A stretch of 64,000 bases of DNA from Peronospora farinosa (GCA_947646735.1 CANTFK010000333.1:142060-206059), one strand, 5' to 3'; shown: positions 1 to 11,328, counted from the stretch's first letter. Notes: generated from the letters alone by a model not told the origin. Made by a program: numbers and translations.

Positions 1-3000
1 GCGTTTATCATACCAATATATTCTACTTTGCACCGTCCGAACGACGGGTGAACACCATAAAAGAGGTGGGTCGATGAAACATGATGCAATCGTCCATCAA
101 TTTACTAGCGTGCAGGAATTATCTACAAACAAATGACTGTATATTAACGCGTTACAGAAATTCGCTAATGTGTATCCGGTGGAACGACGGGTTTACATTG
201 GCCTAAATATACATTGACTTTAATACCTATTACTTTACCTGATTTAGCAGAGTGATTGACCAGTATACATCTACTGTAGGGGTATCCGTCGGAACGACGG
301 GTAAATACCCTAGCAATTCGTTACGATATACATACTACTTTGCACCGTCGGTACAACGGGTGAACACCCTAAATAATACAATATGCTATTAGCGTAGAAT
401 TCGCTGTCCTTTCCGTCGAAGCGACAGGCACACAATTTAGCAGCGTCGACTTTGCGCAGCGTTTCATCAAAACGACGTGATATAAAATCAATAGAGAAAT
501 TATTTTTGTAGACTTCGCGTACTAAATTCGCGGAAATAACGGGTAAACACCCTAGCCAATCACTGCGTTAAAGATGCGTATATATGCAACTTCGTACCGT
601 TAGAACGACGGGTGATGAAATGATAAATTGACGAAACGTCGAGTACACATTGATTTTCGTATCCATCTTTACCCTAAGTCAATCGAATTATCTTACGTTA
701 AATGATGGGTTTACAGGTCAAAAGGCAGACCATGTTCGTTGAAACGTCGGGTAAACACCCTACCTTCGAAACGACAGGTACGCATTGACCTTCATACACA
801 TTACCTTTAGAACGAATCAATTACCTAAGTCAATATACGGTCAGCGTCAAATTTGTGCACCTATCGGTCGAAACGACGGGAACACCCCTATATACGTATT
901 ATTAATAGCATTAAACCATGTCCGTCGGAACGACGGGTACACACCCTAGTCTATATAATAAAAGAAATACTGTCTGTCCGTTTGATCCTTTTCCGGCATT
1001 CGGATTGGCTACTTTTGCATTATTTGCTAATTTTGGATTGGCTGATTTTGCATTTTTGCCTCATTTTGCAATGGCTGACTATGCATTTATGTATTGATAA
1101 TTACATGTGCAGATCTCCATAACAGAGTCTCCATATGTCGTGCTTCTATCTATAACACTAATATACAAAACGATTGCACACATACGTGTTCAATATTTGA
1201 TATAAAACACAGACTATCTATAAAATTAGATGAGACACATGCTTTATCATCATTTTAATTCCTGGGCTCAGTGCTTGAATAATACACTAGAAAGTTGGCA
1301 AAAGCAAGCGTTCTCATCAGGTTGTATTGGAGTTAGTTACAATAAGTGATGTGACCCATCTGTGTTGTATTAGCATTTTGTATATATTGTTACATGAGGA
1401 GATTTCCGTAATAGAATTTAGTCCATCCCCGGGTGTCCTTATGTCGTGCTCTATCTATAAAATCAATCTACGAAACGATGGCACACTTAAATGTTCATAT
1501 GCATCATTACATATTGCAATATCAAACATAGCTTTTTTAGAAGAGTAGAAGAGACACATGCTTTCACTTCGTTTTCAAACATGGGCTCCGTGCTCAAATA
1601 ATACACTACTAAGTAACAAAAGCAAGCGTAGTGATCAGGTTGAACTGGATTTAGGTACAATAAGCAAATCGACTCAAGTGTAATGCATCATACTTATTCA
1701 TTTATCTGAGTCAATTGGATTTATCAGCTTACGTAAAGCAACCTGATATTCTAAGAAAAGTGATAGATATAAATACTGTCAGCGTAAAATTTGTGCACTT
1801 ACCCGTCGGAACGACGGGTCAACTCCAACGTAAAGCAACCTGATATTCTTTAAAAAGTAATATATTTAATCACTGTCTGGAGAATTTGTGCACCTATCCG
1901 TCGGAACTACGGGTCAACACCTACGTAAAGCGACCTGATATTTAAAGGAAAGTGATACATTTAATCACTGTCAGCGTAAAATTTGTGCACCTATCCGTCG
2001 GAAAGACGGGTCAACACCATTACTTATTTGCATTAACGTAAGCACATTTTCACCATTGTTATATCAATTAGGAATTTTTTAGGAGGTATACCAATCTATT
2101 TTGTCGGACATCCATCTATAGAAATGGATATCATGACTGAAATTTGTAAGGTAAATTTATATAATTACTACGTCCATCATGCTATAATAATGAACAGAAA
2201 TGTTTACGGAACGCGTGTACACATTAAGCTTAAGACCCATAACTTTACAGTGTCAACCGGATATTCTAAAAAACAGGAAATGGGTACGAACATTTATAGG
2301 CACCATGTCCGTCGGAACGACGGGTGAACACCCTGAATGGTACAATATGCTATCAGCGTAGAGTTCGCCGTCATTTCCGTCAGAGCGACAGGCACACACC
2401 CTAGCAGCGTCGACTTCGCGCAGCGCTCCATCGAAACAACGTGATATAAAATCAATAGAGAAACGAATTTGTATTTTCGTAGACTTCGCGTACTAAATTC
2501 GCGGAAATAACGGGTAAACACCCTAGCAAATCACTGCGTTAAAGATGCGTATATATGCAACTTCGTACCGTTAGAACGACGGGTGATGAAATGATAAATT
2601 GACGAAACGTCGAGTACACATTGATTTTCGTATCCATCTTTACCCTAAGTCAATCGAATTATCTTACGTTAAATGATGGGTTTACAGGTCAAAAGGTAGA
2701 CCATGTTTGTTGAAACGTCGGGTAAACACCCTACCTTCGAAACGACAGGTACGCATTGACCTTCATACACATTACCTTTAGAACGAATCAATCACCTATG
2801 TCAATATACGATCAGCGTCAAATTTGTGCACCTATCGGTCGAAACGACGGGAACGCCCCTATATATGTATTATTAGCATTAAAACCATGTCCGTCGGAAC
2901 GACGGGTAGATACCCTCGTCTATATAATAAAAGAATACTGTCTGTCCGTTTGATCCTTTTCCGGCATTCGGATTGGCTACTTTTGCATTATTCGCTCATT

Positions 3001-3866
3001 TTGGATTGGCTGATTATGCATTTTTGGCTCATAACGCATTGGCAGAGTTTGCCTTTTTGTATTGATAATTATATGTTCAGACCTCCATAACAGAGTCTCC
3101 ATATGGCGTGCTTCTATCTATAACACTAATATACAAAACGATTGCACACATACGTGTTCATATTCATCATTACATATTGCAATATCAAACACTGCATTTT
3201 TTAGATATATTAGATGAGACACATGCTTTACAATTAGTCCAAACATTGGTTCAGTGCTTTAATAATACAGTTTAAAGTTGGCAAAAGCAAGCTTAGTGAT
3301 CATATTAGAGTGGATGCAGTTACAAAAAGCGAATCGACTCATATGTAATGCATCATACTTATTCATTTACCTGAGTCAACCGGATATTCTTCATTACGGA
3401 ACGACGGGTTTACATTCACCTTCATACCCATCAGTTTCACTTATATGACCGTTTATACGAAAATCGTAAGGCATACTTCGTTAACTGTGTTCGTAGGAAC
3501 GACAGGTACATATTGACTTTCGAATCGACAGGTACACATTGACCAGCGTCGACAGGTAGACCTTGCCTTTCATACTTATTGACTTCATATGTAGCAATTA
3601 CCTGACTCAACCAGAATAATAAGTGGGTACGAAGATTATTTAGCAGATGGTTGCTCACCATGCCCGTCGGAACGACGGGTGAGAATCCCTCCTTTAAGAT
3701 ATATGGTGGGCCAGGGTTCTGTCAGCGTTGAATCGCGCCCCTATCCGACGGAACAAATGGGCACTACCAAAAGCTGCACACAGGCAAAAAGTTGTATTAA
3801 AAATTGATTGACACACATAGAATAAATTACATACGGTCCTATATACATAATTACATCTGTCTATTC
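1..3866 (+). repeat. Helitron-derived hairpin satellite, block A
   Basis: AT-rich sequence with no credible gene. The 15-base inverted repeat CCGTCGGAACGACGG (6-bp stem, GAA loop) and close variants recur about every 60-120 bp. Two monomer types alternate: one continues as GGTGAACACCCTAGCAAATCG, rich in CTAG ends, and one continues with a GTACACATTGACC motif. At 950 and 2919 the motif TCTATATAATAAAAGAA follows the box directly. Positions 1-1913 match 30560-32472 almost base for base. Short open frames here only translate the repeat (for example PSERRV from the hairpin box), so none is called as a gene. The block is cut at 3866 by the Gypsy element E1. Confidence 0.85.
925..966 (+). other. Helitron-type 3' end joined to 5' end (head-to-tail junction)
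   Basis: A hairpin box, a short spacer and CTAG (946-949) are followed at once by TCTATATAATAAAAG (950 on). Helitrons start with TC, commonly TCTATA-like, and end in a small hairpin about ten bases before CTRR. Seeing the two ends abutted suggests tandem units from rolling-circle copying. The same junction with CTAG occurs at 13971-13975, 20623-20627 and 31505-31509. A mutated CTCG form occurs at 2919, 13004, 22805, 24980, 27155 and 29331. No Rep/helicase gene is present, so these would be non-autonomous. Confidence 0.6.
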
Positions 3867-4507
3867 TGTAACAGGGTTACACGACGGTTGTAACGTCTTT
3901 CCGAGAGTTTACGCTTAAACTCTCCTTTGTATTGCATATAATGCATTATTATACTTCTCGTTAGAGAGGTATTAAGTATGAGCGTTAAGATACGGTATTC
4001 GGTAATACCGTATCTTACCGATTAGGATTCGATAAATCGATAACGCTCCATTAAGTACATCATACACAGATGTTAAGACGATACGTCGTTCAATAGCAAA
4101 GTCTGCATATAATAACTACTATTATAGTAATTAATCTAGTGTAGTGTACTTAAAGTAGGACTATTCATAATATCTTAAAGCATAAATAAAATCAGTTCTC
4201 CTTTTGAGTTTAAGACCACAAGTCGTTCTGACTTGTTCTCTTGTGCACTTCGTGCGTTGGTTCTCTGAACCCTAAGCTTCTAGCTTGCTCTTGCACTCTG
4301 TGCGTTGGTTCTCTGAACCTTAAGCTTATTGCTTGATTGACTAAAAGTCTCTTTCCTAGTTCCTTAGAAGAGGGTGACTTTAACGTCGAATAATTAGTTC
4401 CTTAGAACTAAGTGGCTTTTAGCCTTAACTCTATTTAGTTCTCTCGAACTAAGAGGCTTCCAGCCGAAAGTCTTCCTCTGGCTAAAGAGCTGTGCAGCTC
4501 CGCTACA
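3867..4507 (+). repeat. E1 5' LTR
   Basis: The 641-bp repeat begins TGTAAC, ends GCTACA and recurs at 11345-11982. It contains a perfect 14-bp stem with a CGGT loop at 3986-4017. From about 4210 to 4500 it holds a chain of small hairpins, such as GGTTC-TCT-GAACC, AAGC-TTCTA-GCTT and GCAC-TTC-GTGC. The first bases, TGTAACAGGGTTACA, are themselves an inverted repeat. An LTR should hold promoter and polyadenylation signals, but I cannot place them. Confidence 0.9.
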
Positions 4508-4509
4508 CT

Positions 4510-4518
4510 TGGTAGCAC
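4510..4518 (+). other. E1 primer-binding site
   Basis: TGGTAGCAC lies two bases after the LTR. Its first eight bases are complementary to the UGCUACCA end typical of non-plant initiator methionine tRNA, the usual primer of many yeast and animal LTR elements. E2 and E4 have the same nine bases in the same place. Confidence 0.65.
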
Positions 4519-4567
4519 TCGTAGTCAATCCTACACCTGAGTCTTTAAAGACTGACCCTCTGTGAGA

Positions 4568-5568
4568 ATGGAGAATCAAAATCACCTCTCTGAGGCACAA
4601 CGACTCGCCTTAGATAAACTATCTGCGTTCGTCGGGCCTGATCAAATCGAGGCCCTTTTGGCCCAAGGCCCCGAGGTTCTAAATGCTCGTCTTGAGGCCT
4701 TTATGCGTTATGAGGCAACGCTCCTCGGGCAGGTCCATGACCAGGCAGCGTCAGCCGCGCCTATACAGTACATTCCGGTACCTGAGACCGATGCAGAGCC
4801 AAAGGCTCGTCCACTTGTTCTAAGTGTCAAGACCTTCGAGGGGAAGGAGGGAGAGAACCTTCTCCTCTGGATCCGAGAAGTTGAAATGGCAATGGATGCC
4901 ACCATGCTTGCATTCGATAAGCAACGAGTTGGCTTGGCCATTTCTAAGCTCGGTGGAAGAGCTAGAGAGTGGGCTCTAACGAGCGGTGTCTCTGTAAATG
5001 CTGCATTTCCCACATGGGAGATGCTTAAAAAGCAATTAACTTGTGTGTTTGCACCGCCTAATCAGGCTTATCGTGTGCGCTCACGCTTCCTAGCTACCCG
5101 ACAGGGTAAAAAGAATTGTCGGACTATGTCCAAGAGTTGAGAACTCTCATTGCTGCTATGCAGCAGGACCCACTGGCAGAGGAAGTCCGAGTAACCATTT
5201 TTATGGAGGGACTTCGCACTGGGGTCGCCAGGACGGAAGTTTTCCGTGTCCAGCCTTCAACTTTTGAGGAGGCAGTAAGCGTAGCATTTAACGCTGAATT
5301 CAATTTTAAATCTGCTCGATATGGTCTGCCCTGGTATCAATCAAATACCTCTAATAGGGCGGAACCCATGGACCTCAGCCATGCTGAAGAAGCTGAGCTT
5401 CAAGCTGCTGAGCAGCAAGGTAGCATCCGTAGATGTTACATGTGCGGAAGCACTAGGCATCTCCGCCCTAGCTGTCCGATGCGAAAGCAACGTTCAAATC
5501 GGCAAAGCCGAAGCCCTGCTCCTAGCCAAAAGGCGAGCACCGCAGGGGAAAATGTCGACTCCCAGTAG
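4568..5568 (+). pseudogene. E1 Gag (frameshifted)
   Basis: The capsid/nucleocapsid polyprotein starts at ATG 4568 ([13 protein letters not shown]); an upstream GTG is not needed. The Gag core with a retrotrans-gag-like stretch ([11 protein letters not shown], later [10 protein letters not shown]) is in the first frame. A one-base loss near 5117 moves the reading to another frame, which carries [12 protein letters not shown] and the zinc knuckle C-YM-C-GSTR-H-LRPS-C near 5440. Reading must shift again near 5550 to reach SRRGAPYW, a peptide conserved at the Gag end in E2 and E3. The protein would package element RNA into particles. Confidence 0.85.
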
Positions 5569-5588
5569 GCGCGGGGCGCCCTACTGGG
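5561..5588 (+). promoter_or_regulatory. Stem-loop at the E1 Gag-Pol boundary
   Basis: CCCAGTAGG pairs with CCTACTGGG around a further CGC/GCG pairing, a near-perfect 12-bp hairpin. It covers the CAG-TAG that ends the second Gag frame. Related hairpins occur at the same place in E2 (about 40889-40912) and partly in E3 (about 52226-52251). A role in recoding between Gag and Pol is possible. Part of the conservation comes from the encoded peptide S-R-G-G-A-P-Y. Confidence 0.45.
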
Positions 5589-5654
5589 AAAGAACTAAGT
5601 TCTGTTGAATCTTTAGGAGGTAAAGGTAAACAGGGCTTAGCCCCAGGTGGTTCT

Positions 5655-8600
5655 GTGGATGCTCCCATAGAACAAAATTACAAGCCAGGCTTGTTGGTTG
5701 TGTCGGCAACCGTTAAGGGTTTTGAGAAACCCTGGTCAATTTTAATTGACTCAGGGGCGTCAGGGAATTATGTCCGACGTCGCTCCCTTGAGGGGAGTCA
5801 GCTGTATGCTGAGGCGCTGGAAGCGCAAGAGGGTGACAGTATAACCGTACGTCTCGCGACTGGTGTACGTGTCACCGTTCCTAAAGTTCCGTTGAACTTA
5901 GGTGTGAAATTTTTAGATTTCAATAGCGTTGAACGCTGTCTTGTCCTAGATTTGGACTCGAGATATGATCTCATTCTCGGTATGGCCTGGCTGGAACGCC
6001 ATGAGCCGTGGATCGATTGGAGATCCAAAACTTTAGGCGCAACGCGCAATGTTCCTAGCGAAGCTTTGGAGAGTCATGAACCCACCTTCGCTAGAAAACA
6101 AAAGTGCTATTGGCGCGAGCCATTAACTGATTCAGTTAATGTGCTGGACATTGGAGTGTCTGAGTTGATAAACTCCGATGTCAACAATAATAGTGTCGAG
6201 CAGAGCTCAATGACACTTAGTGGAACGGCACGTACTCCGTTAAGTGATACTCATAGTAATATTGGCTGTAAATGCGATTTACTGGATGTCGGTAATGACA
6301 TCGGCTCTCGTATAGAGCGAGTGAAGGTCAATGACCTTGTTAGTAAAGTCACTGGTACTAGTGACCCACTGGATGTCGGTAATGACATCGGCTCTCGTAT
6401 AGAGCAAGTTAAGGTCAATGACCTTGTTAGTGATATTGGCTGTAAATGCGATACACTGGATGTCGATAATGACATCGGCTCTCGTATAGAGCAAGTTAAG
6501 GTCGATGACCTTGTTAGTGATATTGGCTGGAAATGCGATTCACTGGATGTCGGTAATGACATCGGCTCTCGTATAGAGCGAGTGAAGGTCAATGACCTTG
6601 TTAGTGAAGTCACTGGTACTAGTGACCCACTGGGTGTCGGTAATGACATCGGCTCTCGTATAGAGCGAGTGAAGGTCAATGACCTTGTTAGTGAAGTCAC
6701 TGGTACTAGTGACCCATTGGGTGTCGGTAATGACATCGGCCCTTACATAGGGCAGGTAAACGACAAGGGGTCTGTTGACCTTGGGGACGATAACATCCCA
6801 AGTACTTTGAAGAGTACGGTCTCGTCAAGGAGACGGCAGCGTCGCCAGATGGCGGCTGCGAGACACAAAGCGTCTGTTTTATCGCATAGTAATGTCAATG
6901 ACCAGTTGTACTCCCTGGTCAACGGAGTGACAGGTGATGTAGATGGTGAGGTTGACCTTGAGGCCCTCCCATCATTAAATGCTCTTTTAGAGCTAGGCGA
7001 AATGTCTGTGGATGAATTTCATCAGGCCTTGAAGGCAGGTGCTCTGTCCGATATGGTGGTCATTCGACCTAACCTCGAGCTGAACTCATCCTCGCTTGTC
7101 GATGAGACAGTCCTTGAAGATACCAAAGCGGCACTAAGTGCACGTAGTGGGGCATCTATTCTAAAGGACCCTTCAGATCCCTACTATCCTTTGGTAAAAG
7201 AATTCCAGGACGTGGTGTGTCACGATCCACCGTCGGTTCTACCACCTGATAGGGGCGTACGTCATGAAATTGACTTGGTTCCCGGAACCAAATACTGTGT
7301 AACACGGCAGTGGCCTTTACCCAAAGAACAGTGTGACGTCATTGACGAGTTCTTTCGTGCAAAGCACGCGGCGGGCATGGTGCGCGAGAGCAAATCTCCA
7401 CACTCGACACCCACTTTCTGTGTTAAGAAACCGAATGGTAAATGGCGTATTGTTCATGCTTATAATAAGCTCAATGCGGCCACTATACCTGCACAGACAC
7501 CGATACCTAGAAAGGATGTTCTTCAGAACAATATGGTCGGTTGTACCATGTACAGTGCGCTCGACTTAGTCGATGGTTATTACCAATTGCTCATGCGAGC
7601 TAGTGATATTCCGCTTACTGCTGTTAGTACTCCGAGCGGTATGCTCTGGGAGTGGTTAGTGATGCCCCAAGGGCTATCTAATGCTCCGGCTACGTTTAAC
7701 CGTTTGGTGACGCAATTGTTTCGACCCCATCGAAGTTATGCACAGACGTATTTTGATGACATTTTTGTCCATAGCCGAGCTGAACATGGGCGGTCAGATA
7801 TTGAGAACCATATTGTTCATTTACGAGCAGTGCTCGAGTGCATGCGCACTAATAAATTATATGCTAATGCCTCTAAGTGCATCTTCGGGGCCGAAGAAAT
7901 TCCCTTTCTAGGGTGCTTCATTGGGAAGCGAGGACTACGAGCGGATCCCGCCAAAGTCAAAGCCATAGTCGATTGGCCTGTTCCACAATCTCAGAAGGAC
8001 TTGCGTAAATGGCTTGGCCTTGCCAATTACTTACACAAGTATAGCGAAAATTACGCTGATATGGCTCGGCCGTTATCCAATCTCCTTAAAAAGGATGTGG
8101 AATGGTGTTGGCATGCCGAACACGAAAATGCTTTTCAAGCAGTGAAGGCAAGCCTTCTACATGCTCCTATTTTGGCTTTGCCAGACCCTGACCGACCGTT
8201 TAGCGTCGTCTGTGACGCATCGGATTTTGCCATTGGCAGTGCTCTGTTACAATCAGATGATGAAGGCCGTAAGCGTGTAATCGCTTTTGAATCTCGCCAG
8301 CTGAAAGCTGCAGAAAAGAACTATCCAGTTCACGACAAAGAGCTACTTGCGATGAAGTATGCCCTGGTCAAATTCAGAGTTCATCTGCTGGGCTCAAAGC
8401 CTTTTGTGATCTATACCGATCATGCGTCGTTACGCACTGCGACTCAGTCGCCGCATCTCTCGCAGAGAATGGCCAGATGGCTGTCATTCTTTGCCGAATA
8501 TAACTTCGAGGTGAAATATAAGCCGGGCAAGCAAAATGCTTTGGCTGATGCGTTGTCACGCAGACCTGATTATGAGCTTGCTCATGTTACGACGTTGTCG

Positions 8601-8963
8601 TCTTCTATCACCGATCTCATTCGATCGGCGTATGCTAATGATGATCACTGTATAGCGTTACTACATGCTCTTGGCAGTGAGGAGTTTAAAGACTCGGACA
8701 TTAAATTGTCGGCACGATTGCGTGCAAGCCTCCATCGATATTCTATCGATGAGGGGCTGTTGTACTATCGTACAGATGTAGCGGATCCTCCGCGTATTGT
8801 AGTTCCTCATGACGAGGACCTGAAGCATCGTATCCTCTATGAGGTACATGACACCGCCATCGGTGGTCATTTGGGTCGTGAAAAGACCTATGGGGCAGTA
8901 TGCCAAAGTTATTGGTGGCCCAAATTATACAAATGGGTTGAGCACATATGTGCGTACGTGTGA
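5655..8963 (+). CDS. E1 Pol part 1: protease, reverse transcriptase, RNase H
   Basis: A 1,102-residue open frame counted from a GTG; the frame is open further upstream ([14 protein letters not shown]), so the true entry is by fusion with Gag. The aspartic protease motif is LIDSGAS near residues 32-38. A 29-residue repeat, six copies, fills the linker. RT follows with [18 protein letters not shown] and the catalytic Y-F-D-D near 7750. RNase H has [23 protein letters not shown] and TDHASL. The frame ends in the integrase HHCC region ([13 protein letters not shown]) at a frameshift near 8947. It would make element cDNA in cytoplasmic particles. Confidence 0.92.
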   Translation: MDAPIEQNYKPGLLVVSATVKGFEKPWSILIDSGASGNYVRRRSLEGSQLYAEALEAQEGDSITVRLATGVRVTVPKVPLNLGVKFLDFNSVERCLVLDLDSRYDLILGMAWLERHEPWIDWRSKTLGATRNVPSEALESHEPTFARKQKCYWREPLTDSVNVLDIGVSELINSDVNNNSVEQSSMTLSGTARTPLSDTHSNIGCKCDLLDVGNDIGSRIERVKVNDLVSKVTGTSDPLDVGNDIGSRIEQVKVNDLVSDIGCKCDTLDVDNDIGSRIEQVKVDDLVSDIGWKCDSLDVGNDIGSRIERVKVNDLVSEVTGTSDPLGVGNDIGSRIERVKVNDLVSEVTGTSDPLGVGNDIGPYIGQVNDKGSVDLGDDNIPSTLKSTVSSRRRQRRQMAAARHKASVLSHSNVNDQLYSLVNGVTGDVDGEVDLEALPSLNALLELGEMSVDEFHQALKAGALSDMVVIRPNLELNSSSLVDETVLEDTKAALSARSGASILKDPSDPYYPLVKEFQDVVCHDPPSVLPPDRGVRHEIDLVPGTKYCVTRQWPLPKEQCDVIDEFFRAKHAAGMVRESKSPHSTPTFCVKKPNGKWRIVHAYNKLNAATIPAQTPIPRKDVLQNNMVGCTMYSALDLVDGYYQLLMRASDIPLTAVSTPSGMLWEWLVMPQGLSNAPATFNRLVTQLFRPHRSYAQTYFDDIFVHSRAEHGRSDIENHIVHLRAVLECMRTNKLYANASKCIFGAEEIPFLGCFIGKRGLRADPAKVKAIVDWPVPQSQKDLRKWLGLANYLHKYSENYADMARPLSNLLKKDVEWCWHAEHENAFQAVKASLLHAPILALPDPDRPFSVVCDASDFAIGSALLQSDDEGRKRVIAFESRQLKAAEKNYPVHDKELLAMKYALVKFRVHLLGSKPFVIYTDHASLRTATQSPHLSQRMARWLSFFAEYNFEVKYKPGKQNALADALSRRPDYELAHVTTLSSSITDLIRSAYANDDHCIALLHALGSEEFKDSDIKLSARLRASLHRYSIDEGLLYYRTDVADPPRIVVPHDEDLKHRILYEVHDTAIGGHLGREKTYGAVCQSYWWPKLYKWVEHICAYV
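6284..6745 (+). repeat. 87-bp in-frame tandem repeat in the E1 protease-RT linker
   Basis: Six copies start at 6284, 6371, 6458, 6545, 6632 and 6719, exactly 87 bp apart, so the frame is kept (29 residues each). The core peptide is [20 protein letters not shown]. Two sub-variants alternate, with tails VTGTSDPL and IGCKCDTL. The last copy is degenerate. Function unknown; probably an expandable linker. Confidence 0.93.
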
Positions 8964-10377
8964 AATGTGTCAGCGGGTGAAACCCTCGCCCCATTCGGCA
9001 GCGCCGCTGGCTAGTTTGCCTATTCCCACTGGGTGCTGGGAGTCCATTAGTATGGACTTTGTATTTGGCCTACCGAGAGATTCGCATGGCAATACAGGTA
9101 TTGTGGTCTTTGTTGACCGTTTGAGCAAGATGGCTCACTTAGCGGCTGTGCCAGATTCGATCGATGGTGTGGGTACAGCGGAGCTGTTTATCGATCGGGT
9201 GTTTCGCCAACATGGCTTGCCAGTGGCAATTGTTTCTGATCGTGATCCTCGTTTTACGAGTAAATTTTGGAAGTCCGTCTTCCAGGTGCTGGGCACCCGT
9301 TTGGACATGTCCACGGCGGATCATCCGCAGACCGATGGTCAAACCGAACGCGTAAATCGCGTTGTTGAAGATATCCTACGCAGCGTTTGTGCTGAAACGC
9401 CTAAGCGTTGGAGCTCTATGCTCCCTGTAGTTGAGTTTGCACTCAATAATTCCGTGCACGCCTCCACCGGCTACACTCCGTTCTATGTCAATGGTCTCAC
9501 ACACCCACGCGTTCCGTTAACGCTACCACCGAGTGGTTCAGGGCTTGGTGGGGGAGAGGTTGCCGATCGGCTTGCTGATGTCAGCCCTAATACTGTTAGG
9601 AAACAGGTAAATGCGTTTCTCGCAACGCGACTAAATGTCTTACGACATGTGCAAGATGCAATGGCTGATAGTCAAGATAAACAAAAGGAATATGCAGATG
9701 CGAAAGGCAGAGGTTGTATTAATGATTATGAGGTCGGAGACCAAGTATTACTTAATGCTAAAAACCTACCTACCAATGTAGTATCCGCTGTCTTTAAGAC
9801 GAAGTTGCGTCCGCGCTTTATCGGACCCTTTAAGGCCATTTCCAAGAAAGGCACAGCGTATACGCTTAACTTGCCGCGCAAATTGCGTACACATCCTGTG
9901 TTCTATGTCGCCATGCTAAAACCTTATCGGGATCCGTCCCAAATAGACGCTAAGGCGCTCGCGCCGGGCCCATTGGCATTGTCGCGGGACGGAGCATCTG
10001 CACCAACAAGTCAAGTTGACCCTGCATTCGGGTCCGACTCTCTTCCAGGGACTCAAGCCGGGAGTTCATCGTCTGCCTCTCCTCACGAAGGATCCGCACC
10101 TCCTGAACAAGCTCGGCATGAGCTTGTTCCGATACACCGACCTCCTCCTCCTTTGCTCGATGCGCAGGGGAACCTGCAGTTCCATGTGGAGCGTCTACTG
10201 CAGAAGCGTCGCCGCCATGGTCAAAACCAGTATCTGGTGAAATGGCGGGGTTATCCCAAATCATGGAATTCATGGGAATTTGAGACTCCCCTTCGGCAGG
10301 ATTGCCCGTACGCCGTGGACGTTTTTGAGCGTCGTGCGCAGGGTCTGTCTGTTGGCGCTGACGCTTCTCACCAGTAA
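8948..10377 (+). CDS. E1 Pol part 2: integrase and chromodomain
   Basis: The frame is open from 8839, but coding sense starts at YVRTCEMCQ near 8948, after the frameshift. The second half of the zinc region (C-EM-C) leads to the catalytic core: D in SMDFVFGLP (near 9055), D in [11 protein letters not shown] (near 9240) and E in QTERVNR (near 9349). A GPF/Y-type module follows ([10 protein letters not shown]). After a Ser/Pro-rich linker, the chromodomain is [17 protein letters not shown] (about 10222-10290). Chromodomains of this class are thought to steer integration to chromatin marks. The last 428 bp overlap the antisense ORF. Confidence 0.92.
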
Positions 10378-11233
10378 TGGTGGGCGTGGGCGGGTTAGCG
10401 GCCTCGGGCTGTCGTGAACTCGCGGCTACAGGGGTAGCCGAAACATTGGGCTGCTGGGCAGCAGGCGCATAATGCGTTCGTTGGGATTTCAATTTCCCCC
10501 GGGCCTTCAATTTAGCGTAATCATAACGCATCTTCCGCTCAAGTCGGATATCTGCCACATCGGCGCTTGCCCGTAGGGCCCACATGCTGCTTAAACGTCG
10601 CGCATAATGCGCCCAGCGGCTGAAAGCCGTGTCTTCTTCGTCCTCGGTTTCCCCCGCGAACAGAAGGATGGGAACACCCTTCATCGGAGGAACTGGCGCA
10701 CCGCGCACTTGCCTATTAAGGCGTGCCAAGTATTGGCTTTGAGTAGTGATATGGGGCTCCAGATATCGTTGTCGAAGTGCCGTGCGTGTGGCAACATCCT
10801 CAGGTGAAATGGCCTCAGGCCCAATGGTCCAACCAGAAAGGGAATGCCCAGATGCTTCCTTTAGACGTTCTTCCACCGTAGGTGGCTTGAACCTGTACTG
10901 TCGGTGGTCCTGCAGCCGCGTCATGTTCTTCGTTCGGCGCTTGGCGCCTTCCTCTTGGTCGATGGACCGCTGTTGCTGCTCGTCGAGTGGATTGGTAACC
11001 GTTACCGTTGATGATACGTCAGGCGGGTCACGTAACGCTGTTAGCGCATCTGCTGCACCACGTTCAGGGAACGGATTCGGTGCATGACGAGTGTCATCTT
11101 CACCCGTGAGGGTGGCTAAAGGGGACCCATCGGGTCCCACAAAGACGGTGTCACTTTCGTAATCAACCGCTTCGTCAAGGTCGTCCTCAATGAGGTCCCT
11201 AAGAGTGTGTGACTCACTGCCGGGAGGCGTCAT
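9950..11233 (-). CDS. E1 antisense ORF, coiled-coil protein of unknown function
   Basis: An uninterrupted 427-residue ORF on the strand opposite gag-pol. I chose ATG 11233 (MTPPGSESHTLRD); an in-frame TTG lies 18 bases upstream. The ATG is 112 bp from the 3' LTR. Order seen: acidic N-terminus (EDDLDEAVDYESD), a basic/charged middle with VPILLFAGETEDEED, a basic nuclear-signal-like segment ([19 protein letters not shown]), and a C-terminal heptad-like coiled coil ([20 protein letters not shown]). The coiled coil is antisense to the chromodomain. E2 and E3 carry counterparts in the same place with similar order. I recognise no family; a regulator or a structural factor are both possible. Being open while the sense frames are broken argues that it is real. 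Confidence 0.6.
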   Translation of the reverse strand: MTPPGSESHTLRDLIEDDLDEAVDYESDTVFVGPDGSPLATLTGEDDTRHAPNPFPERGAADALTALRDPPDVSSTVTVTNPLDEQQQRSIDQEEGAKRRTKNMTRLQDHRQYRFKPPTVEERLKEASGHSLSGWTIGPEAISPEDVATRTALRQRYLEPHITTQSQYLARLNRQVRGAPVPPMKGVPILLFAGETEDEEDTAFSRWAHYARRLSSMWALRASADVADIRLERKMRYDYAKLKARGKLKSQRTHYAPAAQQPNVSATPVAASSRQPEAANPPTPTITGEKRQRQQTDPAHDAQKRPRRTGNPAEGESQIPMNSMIWDNPAISPDTGFDHGGDASAVDAPHGTAGSPAHRAKEEEVGVSEQAHAELVQEVRILREERQTMNSRLESLEESRTRMQGQLDLLVQMLRPATMPMGPARAP

Positions 11234-11328
11234 GTTGTGTGCCGTGAACAAACCGTGAGGTTTTAAAAGTTCGCTAAAGCACTACCTCTATGAGGAAAGA
11301 TGTCGAGTGACATTCTATGGGAACGTCA

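Noticed and set aside
853..1122. Small frame (MCTYRSKRREHPYIR) recurring in each satellite unit
   Set aside because: It begins at a GTG, translates the hairpin boxes, and changes length between copies by small frameshifts. This is repeat sequence, not a conserved peptide.
3437..3661. 74-residue minus-strand frame repeated at 23323, 25498, 27674 and 29849
   Set aside because: The conservation is that of the whole DNA unit; there is no codon-type variation and no domain.
6251..6736. 161-residue minus-strand repeat protein
   Set aside because: It is the shadow of the 87-bp in-frame repeat of E1 Pol.
9950..11233. Antisense ORF as an envelope gene
   Set aside because: It is on the opposite strand and shows no signal peptide, membrane span or cysteine pattern.
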